Position numbers and translations under genes: made by a program | Part shown: positions 9,243-17,601 of the stretch, piece after piece | How positions within the stretch are numbered: the first letter of the stretch is position 1 | How the letters are laid out: each line of letters opens with the position of its first letter | NCBI GenBank assembly: GCA_028819255.1 | Contig: JAPPMB010000107.1 | Span: forward strand, 12,748-70,581 | DNA: 57,834 nucleotides | Direction of reading: 5' to 3' | Source: Bryobacterales bacterium | GTDB lineage: Bacteria; Acidobacteriota; Terriglobia; Bryobacterales; UBA6623 | Notes under the pieces: model-generated | Databases searched by the model: none | What the model saw: the letters and a program-made list of their open reading frames with translations, nothing else | What the model was told of the DNA's origin: nothing

Positions 9243-9433
9243 TTCTGCGTCCACATCGCCTTGGCCAAGTTGAAGAATCCCGCCAGAATCCCGACGAAGA
9301 GCCCGATGACCGCGGCCTGAGGGTTCCAGTCCCAGTGCTCCCCCGCCAAGGCCCCCAGCAGCAGCCCTCCGAGCACCGTCCCGCTCAGCGACAACGCAGC
9401 CGCTGCGGCGGCATTGCGGGGGCGGAAAGGCAC
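9239..9433 (-). CDS. AtpZ/AtpI-family small F0F1 accessory protein
   Basis: Protein of 64 residues with two predicted membrane helices separated by a short polar loop (GEHWDWNP). The second carries the AVIGLFVGILAGFFNLAK pattern typical of AtpZ-like proteins (putative F0F1-ATPase Ca2+/Mg2+-related subunit). It is the first gene of the F0 operon and overlaps the next gene by the ATGA tetranucleotide. AtpZ partners with AtpI in c-ring assembly or ion supply in studied bacteria; the role here is by analogy. Confidence 0.7.
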   Translation of the reverse strand: MPFRPRNAAAAAALSLSGTVLGGLLLGALAGEHWDWNPQAAVIGLFVGILAGFFNLAKAMWTQK

Positions 9434-9511
9434 CGTCTCTTCCTGAGATTCGAATCGCGCGTGCTGAGGGAACGTGACGGAGTGCTGCGGCTCGGACCGC
9501 AGCCTGACTTG

Positions 9512-9541
9512 AACATAGCAGAACGGGCTTCCGGGCTACAA
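9512..9541 (-). promoter_or_regulatory. Candidate sigma70 promoter of the F0 operon
   Basis: On the minus strand a -35-like TTGTAG (9541-9536) and a -10-like TATGTT (9517-9512) are separated by 18 bases and lie ~80 bases before the atpZ start. Both boxes match 4 of 6 consensus positions. It is the best promoter-like pair seen ahead of the operon. Confidence 0.4.
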
Positions 9542-9894
9542 GGCCGGACCGAGCTAGCAAGTCCGGAAGGAGCACGGCCGGGCGTGGCTGCGCCCCGCCT
9601 CCGGCAAGGTTTCCGGCTCGACAACGGATTCGGACGCACAGCAGGCCGACGGCGAACGCGTTCGAACCACTCGCACATGGTTCCGCCGGCCGCTGCCTGT
9701 CCGGCTGCCGGCGAGTGTGGGTGCAATGGCGCCCATGCACGCCGGTCCGCTGCGTCAGACAGCATCTGCGGCGGCGGGTTCCCCTCGGTTGTTTCGGAAA
9801 GCGCGTTAGATCCGAAGGCTGTTCCGGCCAGAGCACGCAGCGGTTGCCGGAGGCGAAGGCAAGGCCGTCGGCCGCCGCTAGGCCTCCCAAGTCT

Positions 9895-9951
9895 GCCGAC
9901 ACTCCCGAGAGCGTCATGCCTGCATTGCTAGGAGCGCCCGCCGGGCGCGGA
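9895..9951 (+). repeat. Imperfect direct repeat, copy A
   Basis: About 57 bases that match 10150-10206 with roughly ten mismatches and no gaps. The shared core includes GTCATGC and TGCATTGCT. Both copies read in the same direction and can encode a similar short peptide (DTPESVMPALLGAP against DTPENVMRALLGAP). Mismatches preserve the frame, hinting at a duplicated short coding remnant. The surrounding 9434-10353 stretch has no other supportable gene. Confidence 0.5.
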
Positions 9952-10149
9952 CATCTGTGCTGACGAGCTCTCCGGCTGCGAGCCGCGCCGTGAACCCCCC
10001 GATTGCCCCGCGACCTTGCGTCTCCGTGGGCGGCGCGGGAGGTGCGGCAGTCTGGCGAGGCCCAGGCACGGCAGCAAGACGGCGGCCAGCCGCGCAAGGT
10101 GTCCCCGTTGCTCGAAGATCACAGCCCACGCAGTATATTGGAAGCCGGA

Positions 10150-10206
10150 TCCGACACCCCCGAGAATGTCATGCGTGCATTGCTGGGAGCCCCGCCCGGG
10201 CGAGAA
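10150..10206 (+). repeat. Imperfect direct repeat, copy B
   Basis: Second copy of the repeat at 9895-9951. It lies ~150 bases before the degraded higA gene and may be part of the same decayed toxin-antitoxin neighbourhood. No origin or regulatory function can be assigned. Confidence 0.5.
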
Positions 10207-10353
10207 CGGCTGGGACTTGATGAATCGCACCGGTCGGAGATTCAGGCGATCCGGGCGAGAATGCAGGAAACGCCGATCAATCGTCGTGGACGGGATTGCA
10301 TCCGGGAACCGAATGTCAAGGTCGGCGCGGCGCCGGGAGGATAGCGGCCGGCC

Positions 10354-10612
10354 ATGAAGAATCGTCCGGTCCCGGCCTGTCCGCGCGCCACGACTCGCTG
10401 GAGTTATTGGAGCCCGGCGTGACGGAGGCAGCGAGCTATCTCGGGATCAGCCGCGAGCGGCGGTCGGAGACCGTGAGCAGTTGTCAGGGCGTCTCTCCGG
10501 AGATGGCGATCCGCCCCGACAAGGCGTTCGGCGGGGCGGATGCACGGTCTCAGCTCCATTCCGCCCGGGAACCGGCCCAGACCGGAGAGACGGAAAACCG
10601 CATCAGGGGTTG
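10354..10612 (+). pseudogene. Degraded HigA-family antitoxin (HTH, addiction-module antidote)
   Basis: An ATG preceded by GGGAGG begins MKNRPV, as many HigA proteins do, but the frame breaks within ~20 codons. The next frame continues the family pattern: VTEAASYLGISRE, then GVSPEMAIRPDKAFGG and a final AREPAQTGETENRIR. This follows the HigA helix-turn-helix consensus (VTEAA..LGVSR.., GISPEMA.RLEKAFG), but key positions such as the usual Leu after Arg are altered. One small frameshift near 10405 plus missense changes indicate a dead gene. A short GNR-containing stretch at ~10300 could be the tail of the partner higB toxin, but that is too weak to annotate. Confidence 0.55.
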
Positions 10613-10641
10613 GCAATTGTCGCCGGCGGCGTGATTCGGCG

Positions 10642-13600
10642 GTGTCGCGTCCGGTGTTCTCAACCCGTTGCGTCTCTGTGGACCTAGAGGCGTCCCGCGA
10701 CCGCATTCGCGCCATTGGAGCGGTGCGGCCGGACACCGGCAGCAGCCTGACTCATGCGGGCAGCGACCTGGCGAAAGCGCTCGCGAGACTCGACCGGTTC
10801 GCCGACGGCGCGTCATTCGTCCTTGGCCACAATCTGATCGCCTTCGACCTGCCCCACCTGAGGGCGGCCAAGCCCGGCCTCCGGCTGCTGGGGCTTCCGG
10901 CCGTGGACACGCTGCGTCTCAGCCCTCTCGCCTTTCCCCGCAATCCCTACCACAGCCTCGTCAAGCACTACCAGGACGGGAGGCTCAAGCGCGGGCGGAG
11001 GAACGACCCGGAGCTGGACGCCCGTGTCGCGCTGAAACTCTTCGGCGACGAGCGCGGGGCGCTGGCGAAGGCCTCACCGGACTTGCTGGTCGCCTGGCAC
11101 CGTCTGTGCACGCCGGAATTCCAAGGCATCGACCGCGCGCTCGACGGAGTCCTCCAAGGGATCCGGAACGCCCGCCGGCCGTCGCGGGCCGAGGCCGCGG
11201 CGGCGATAGGACGGCGTCTGGAGAACGCCGCCTGCACGACATGCGCGCGCAAGGTGATGGAGCATGCTGACGGACTCGGCTGGTCGCTGGCCTATGCGCT
11301 GGCCTGGCTGTCGGTCGCCGGCGGCGATTCGGTGATGCCGCCCTGGGTGCGCCACCAGTTTCCGCGGGCCGGGCGGCTGGTGCGCCGGCTCAGGGACACG
11401 CCGTGCGGCGATCGCGCCTGCGGCTGGTGCCGGGAGCGGCATGACGCCCGCAAGGAGCTGAAGCGCTGGTTCGGCTTCAGCGGATTCCGTCCCGAACCGG
11501 CGGCGGCCGACGGTCGGGCCATGCAGGGGGCCATCGTCGAGGAATCGATGGCGGGGCGGCACGTGCTTGGAATCCTTCCCACAGGCACGGGGAAGTCGCT
11601 CTGCTACCAGCTCCCGGCGCTGTCGCGCTACGACAAGACCGGCGCGCTGACGGTTGTGATCTCGCCTCTGGTCGCGCTGATGGCGGATCAGGTGGGCGGG
11701 CTGGAGGCGCGGGGAATCGGCTGCTGCGTGACGGTCAACGGGCTGCTGTCGATGCCGGAGCGCGCCGACGCGTTGGACCGGGTGCGGATGGGAGACGCCG
11801 GCATCCTCCTGATCTCGCCGGAGCAGTTGCGATCCCGCCCCCTTCGGCGGGCGCTCGAACAGCGCGAGATCGGCGGATGGGTGCTGGACGAGGCGCATTG
11901 CCTGTCGCGCTGGGGCCACGACTTCCGGCCCGACTACCGGTATGTGGGCCGCTTGATCCGGGAGAAGGCGGGCGACGCCGCGGTGCCCCCGGTGCTGTGC
12001 CTGACCGCCACAGCCAAGCCCGATGTCATCGAGGACATCGCGGGGCATTTCCGGAAACGGCTCGGCATTGGGCTGACCGTCTTCGACGGCGGCTCCGAGC
12101 GGACCAATCTGGCGTTCGAGGTGGTTCCGACAACCGGGGGCGTAAAACACTCCGACATCCACCAGATCCTGATGTCTTGCCTGCCGCCCGAGGTCCCGGG
12201 CGGCGCCATCGTCTACTGCGCAACCCGCCAGCACACCGAGGATGTCGCGGAGTACCTGCAATCGAAGCAAGTCGCCGCCGACCGGTTTCACGCGGGCCTG
12301 CCGCCGGAGACCAAGATGGACGTCCAGCGGCGCTTCCTTGCCGGCGGCCTGCGTGCGATCGCGGCCACCAACGCCTTCGGCATGGGCATCGACAAGCCGG
12401 ACGTGCGGCTGGTCATCCACGCCGACATTCCGGGCTCGCTGGAGAACTACCTGCAGGAGGCTGGCCGCGCCGGGCGAGACCGTGCTGCGGCGCGCTGCGT
12501 GCTGCTCTACTCGGCGGACGACGCCGAGCGGCAGTTCGGCATGTCCGCGCGCTCGCGGCTCACGAGGCGGGACATCCACGGCATTCTGAGGGCGCTGCGA
12601 AACTTGGATAGGAAGAAACGGTTCGGCGGGGACGTGGTGGCGACCGCGGGGGAGATTCTCAGCGAGGACGAGGACAGCGCGTTCGAGCGCGACTCGCTGA
12701 CCGACGACACGAGGGTGCGCACGGCCATCTCCTGGCTGGAGGAATCGGAACTCCTGACCCGGGAAGAGAACTCCGTTCGAGTGTTTCCTTCGTCCCTCCG
12801 GGTGAGTTCAGTCATGGAGGCTGAACAACGGCTCGCCAAGGCGCGCATCACGGAGGCGTACCGCAGGCAGTTGCTGAGCATCGCGGAATCGCTGATCGGA
12901 GCGGATGCCGACGAAGGCGTCAGCACCGACGAGCTGATGGGGGTCTCGGGACTGAGCCCCGAACGCGTTCGAGGCGCACTGCACGATCTGGAACAGTTCG
13001 GCATCGCCAGCAACGACACGGTGCTGACGGCGTTTGTCCATGCGGGCGTGCAGCGTTCGTCCAAGAATCGCCTCGCGGCTGCTGACGCCGTGGAGACCGC
13101 CTTGATCGCACATATGCGGGAGGCGGACCCCGACCTCGGTAAGGGAGAGACATCGCCCCTTCACCTGCGCGTCGCGTCACAGGCGCTGCGGGACAAAGGC
13201 CTGGCCGACCCGCTGCCGGAACGGCTGTTGCGCATCGTTCGAAGCATCGGCTACGACGGTCGCGGAGAGGACGATGGCGCGCCGGGCAGCCTGTCGGTGC
13301 GTCACCGGAATCGGGAGACCGCCTGGATCACGCTGCACCGCGAGTGGGGGTTGCTGGCAGAAACCGCAAAGATCCGGCGCGCGGCGGCCGCACGCCTTCT
13401 GGAGCATCTGCTTGGCTGCCTGCCTCCGGGAAGACGCGGCATCGATCTGCTGGCCGAGACCACGCTCGGAAGACTGCGACAGGCGATCGAGTCCGACCTC
13501 GATCTGAAAAGCAGGGTCCGGAACCCCGGCAAACTGCTGGACCGGGCCTTGCTCTGGCTCCACGAGCAGGAAGTGCTCCGCCTCAACAAGGGACTGACGG

Positions 13601-15751
13601 TGTTTCGCCCCGCCATGACGATCCGGCTGGAACGGCGGGACCGTCGCGGCTTTTCCAGAGCCGACTTCGAACCGCTTGCCCTTCACTACAAAGGCAAGGT
13701 GCTGCAGATCCACGTCATGATGGAGTTCACCGAGCGGGGTCTCGCCGCCATGAGCGAGGCGCTACGTCTGGCCATGGACTATTTCTCGATGCGGGAGGAG
13801 GCGTTTTTGGCGCGCTGGCTCCCGGGACGGGACCGGGAGATCGGCCGGCAGACCACTCCCGAGTCCTGGCGGACCATCGTCGAGAGCCTGAACAACCCCG
13901 TCCAGCAGCGCATCGTGGCCGACAACCGAAAACAGACGAACGTGCTGGTGCTCGCCGGCCCCGGCTCCGGCAAGACGCGCGTGCTGGTGCACCGCATCGC
14001 CTACCTGATCCGCGCCACGCGGGAGAAGGCACGGGGCATCCTCGCCCTAGCCTACAACCGGCATGCCGCCGTCGACATCCACCGCCGCCTTGCGGACCTC
14101 ATCGGCGACGATGCCCGCGGAGTGGCGGTGCTCACGTGTCACGCGCTCGCCATGCGCCTGGCGGGCGCCAGCTTCGCCGGCCGGGCCGGACGCCCCGACG
14201 ACGAAATGTTCAGGGACGTGATGCGTCGCGCGATCCGGCTGCACCGTGGGGAGGGGCTGCCGCCCCAGGAGGCGGACGAGCGCCGGGAACGCCTGCTTGC
14301 CGGCTTCCGATGGATCCTCGTGGACGAGTATCAGGACATCGGACCCGATGAGTACAAACTCATTTCGGCCCTTGCCGGCCGGACGCTGGAAGACGATGCG
14401 GGCAAGCTCACCGTGTTCGCGGTCGGGGACGACGATCAGAACATCTACGCTTTCAGCGGCGCTTCGATGCAGTTTATCCGGCAGTTCGAGGCTGACTACG
14501 GACCGAAACCCAGCTACCTGACCGCAAACTACCGGTCAACTGCCAATATCGTGGCGGCGGCCAACGCGGTGATCGCGCCCGCGCGTGAACGCATGAAGGT
14601 CGGGCATTCCATCCGTGTTGATCGGGCCCGTGCCAAGGATCCGGCCGGCGGAGAGTGGGCCCAGCGGGATCCGGTCTCGCATGGCCGCGTGCAGATCCTG
14701 CCGGCAGGCCGCGATGCTGTCCATCAGGCACGAGCAGTGATGGCCGAATTCCGGCGTCTCGCCCAGCTGGTCCGGAACTGGGACTGGTCGCGTTGCGCTG
14801 TGATCGCGCGCAGGTGGGACTATCTGCATCCGGTGCGGGCGTTCTGCGAGGCGCACGGAATCCGGGTGCAGATGGCGAGCGACGACATCCCGAGATTCTG
14901 GCGCCTGCGCGAGACCCGGGAGTTCGTCGACTGGCTGCGCGGGCGGGAGCCTCGGATCGTGGACAGCGCGGCCCTGCGCGGCTGGATGGAAGCACGCCCG
15001 TCCAATCCCTGGCGCGAACTCCTGCGGCAGGCCGTAGAGGAACATGCGATGGAGACCGGCGGCGCGGAGACTCCGGTCGACCACTTTCTCGAATGGCTGG
15101 CGGAGTGGGGCCGCGACATTCGCCGTCGCCCAGCTGGGGCTGCTGCTGCTCACAGCCCATCGCGCGAAGGGGCTGGAGTTCGATCATGTGGCCGTGCTGG
15201 ACGGCGACTGGGCTCGCGTCGGGAGAAACGAGGATCCGGACGCGCCGCGCCGACTCTACTATGTGGCGATGACCCGCGCGCGCAAGACGCTCACACTGGC
15301 CCGGCTCGAAGGATCCCGGAGCTTCCAGCAGGAGCTGATGGGCCATGGCGCGACGATACGGCGCGCGGCGGCCCAGCTTCCGCCGTGTCCGGAAGCGGTC
15401 GAGAATTGCCATGTCCGGACGCCCCTTGAGAATGTCGACCTCGGGTTTGCGGGACGCCGTTACGCCGGCCATCCGATGCACGGCGACATCGCCGCGCTGT
15501 CGATAGGCGATCCGCTGAAGGTGCGGGCTGAGCAGACCGGACGCTGGAGGCTGCTGGGTCCTGCGGGCCGCTCTGTGGGACGTCTCGCGAAATCGTTCCA
15601 GCCGCCGACTGGAATGCGGTGCCGGTCGGCCAAGGTGTTTGCCGTGGTCGGGTGGAGCCGTGAGGCATCGGAACTGCAGTATCGCGACGCGATGAGATGC
15701 GACGCGTGGGAGGTGGTTGTGCCCGAGCTCGTGTTCGAGCCGGACCGTTGA
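10642..15751 (+). CDS. Giant DEDD exonuclease-RecQ-UvrD helicase fusion, one +1 frameshift
   Basis: About 1,702 residues if one base is removed. Residues ~10-130 form a DnaQ-like 3'-5' exonuclease (VSVDLEAS, GHNLIAFDLPHL, NDPELDA). A RecQ helicase follows: Walker A PTGTGKS, VLDEAHCLSRWGHDFRPDY with the RecQ aromatic loop, LTATA and QEAGRAGRD. The C-terminal third is a UvrD/Rep helicase: AGPGSGKTRVLVHR, VDEYQDI, GDDDQNIYAFSGAS, NYRST. The frame then breaks at the CCC run 15129-15131. Dropping one C restores RRRQLGLLLLTAHRAKG, and the remaining motifs LEFDHV and YYVAMTRARKTL follow to the stop at 15751. It is either a sequencing error or a real inactivating insertion. GTG at 10642 is preferred as start; an ATG at 10540 adds a low-quality extension. 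A role in DNA repair or defence is inferred. Confidence 0.85.
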
Positions 15752-16151
15752 GCGGCCGTGCTGGCCCGATGTTGCCGCCATCACCAACTCTCCGGGAGTT
15801 GAGCCGCAGCATGCTCCGCTGCCATCAGGACGAACGAACAGGCCGACGCAAGCTCCTTCCCCGAGGTCCCGCCAACGATTGCGCCCAACCGCTCGATTGG
15901 CTGCTGTGCAGGCGACACGAGCTGCCGGCCGTTCCGTGCAGCCGGAAGCAGCCGAACCGACACCAAGCCATTTGGGCACCCCCTCAGACAGAAGCACCAG
16001 GCGGACGGCGCAGATCTGACGCCCCCGTCCCGCACTCGGCGCGAGAGGCATTGCAGGGGCGGTGACAGGCAAGGGAGAAATCAGGGCGCCGGCACAGAGT
16101 TGGTTCTGCCGGCGGTGCCGGTGCAATCAGGGAGCGTGGATCGCCTGTTCG
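15752..16151. other. Gene-free stretch between convergent genes
   Basis: About 400 bases between the stop of the helicase fusion and the stop of the DUF1501 gene. No credible coding pattern, tRNA, clear hairpin terminator or repeat was seen on either strand. Confidence 0.5.
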
Positions 16152-17597
16152 CTAAGCCAGCAGCTGGTTGACGACATGGCCCTGCACATCGGTCAGCCGG
16201 AAGTCCCGTCCCATGTGGCGGTATGTCAGCTTCTCGTGGTCGAACCCGAGTAGATGCAACAAGGTTGCCTGCAGGTCGTGCACGTGAACGGGATCCTCCA
16301 CAACGTTGAGACACAGGTCGTCCGTCGTTCCGACGACTTGGCCGCCACTGAGACCGCCGCCTGCCATCCACATGCTGTAGGCGTTCGGGTGGTGGTCGCG
16401 ACCGGCGTTGTCGGCGTCGTCCGGCCGGCGGAGTTCCACCATCGGCGTCCGCCCGAACTCGCCTCCCCATACGACCAGAGTCTCGTCGAGCAAGCCGCGC
16501 TGCTTGAGGTCCTGGATCAGGTAAGCGTTCGACTGGTCGACCTTCCTGCATCGCTTGGGAAGATTCTTGTTCAACTCGCTGTGGTCATCCCAGCTGGCGT
16601 CCATCATCAGCACGAACCGCACCCCGCGCTCGACCATGCGGCGCGCCAGCAGGCAGTTCGTCGCGTACTGTCGCTGGTCCTCGTCCTCGCTGTTGACGCC
16701 GTAGCCGTCGAGCACGTGCGCAGGCTCGCCGGAGAAGTCCAGCAGTTCCGGGGCCGACATCTGCATGCGGTACGCGAGTTCGTAGGACGAGATCCGGGAG
16801 GCGATCTCCATGTCGCCCGTCGCCTCGAACCGCATCTCGTTCAGCTTGCGGACAGATTGCAGGGTCTCCTGCTGCAGCGCGTCACTGACGCCCTCCGGAT
16901 TCGACAGGTACAGGATCGGGTCCCCGGTGTTGCGAAACACCGTGCCCTGGTAGTGCGAGGGCAGGAAGCCGCTCGAGAAGTTGCTGGACCCGCCGCTCGT
17001 TCCGCGTCCCGACGTCAGCACGACGAAGCCCGGCAGGTTCTGGGACTCGCTGCCGAGGCCGTATACCGACCAGGCACCCATGGTGGGCCGGCCGAACTGG
17101 GTGTGGCCGGTGAACAGCAGCAATTGGCCCGGATGGTGATTGAACGCATCCGTTCGCATCGATCGGACGAGGCAGATATCGTCCGCGACCTCCCCAAGCC
17201 GGGGCATCAGCTCGGAGATTTCCATGCCGCTCTGGCCGTGCCGGCGAAACTCGAACCTGCTGGCCATGACCTTGGCGGATGGCTTGATGAACGCGAGCTT
17301 CAGATCCTTGGTCATCGACTCGGGCAGAGCTGTGCCATGGTGCTTTTGCAGTTCGGGCTTCGGATCGAAGAGCTCGTACTGGCTCGGCCCGCCTTCCATG
17401 AACATGAAGATGACGTGCTTTGCCTTGGGTGGGAAATGAGGCTGCTTGGGGGCTAGTGGGTTGACGTCCGGCAGATTGGCCGCCGTCAGCCCGTCCACGG
17501 CGAGCAGGTCCCCGAGAGCAGCCAAGCCGATCCCGGAAGCGACATTCTTGAGAAAGTCGCGGCGGCGCTGAATTGCGTGGAATTGCTGCAAGGTCAT
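16152..17597 (-). CDS. DUF1501 family Tat-exported protein (sulfatase-like fold)
   Basis: Protein of 481 residues. The N-terminus QRRRDFLKNVASGIGLAALG is a twin-arginine-type signal, so folded export is expected. The mature part has the DUF1501 pattern: HVIFMFMEGGPSQYELFDPKPEL near residue 65, MEISELMPRLGEVADDICLVRSM, then the C-terminal GGEFGRTP, GRDHHPNAYSMWMAGGG and a final DVQGHVV. This family is related to alkaline-phosphatase/sulfatase folds and is nearly always encoded beside DUF1549/DUF1553 proteins, as here (4-base gap). Function is not established; a role in handling sulfated or phosphorylated polymers is only an inference from fold and neighbours. It is last in the TonB-receptor operon. 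Confidence 0.88.
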   Translation of the reverse strand: MTLQQFHAIQRRRDFLKNVASGIGLAALGDLLAVDGLTAANLPDVNPLAPKQPHFPPKAKHVIFMFMEGGPSQYELFDPKPELQKHHGTALPESMTKDLKLAFIKPSAKVMASRFEFRRHGQSGMEISELMPRLGEVADDICLVRSMRTDAFNHHPGQLLLFTGHTQFGRPTMGAWSVYGLGSESQNLPGFVVLTSGRGTSGGSSNFSSGFLPSHYQGTVFRNTGDPILYLSNPEGVSDALQQETLQSVRKLNEMRFEATGDMEIASRISSYELAYRMQMSAPELLDFSGEPAHVLDGYGVNSEDEDQRQYATNCLLARRMVERGVRFVLMMDASWDDHSELNKNLPKRCRKVDQSNAYLIQDLKQRGLLDETLVVWGGEFGRTPMVELRRPDDADNAGRDHHPNAYSMWMAGGGLSGGQVVGTTDDLCLNVVEDPVHVHDLQATLLHLLGFDHEKLTYRHMGRDFRLTDVQGHVVNQLLA

Positions 17598-17601
17598 CGC
17601 G

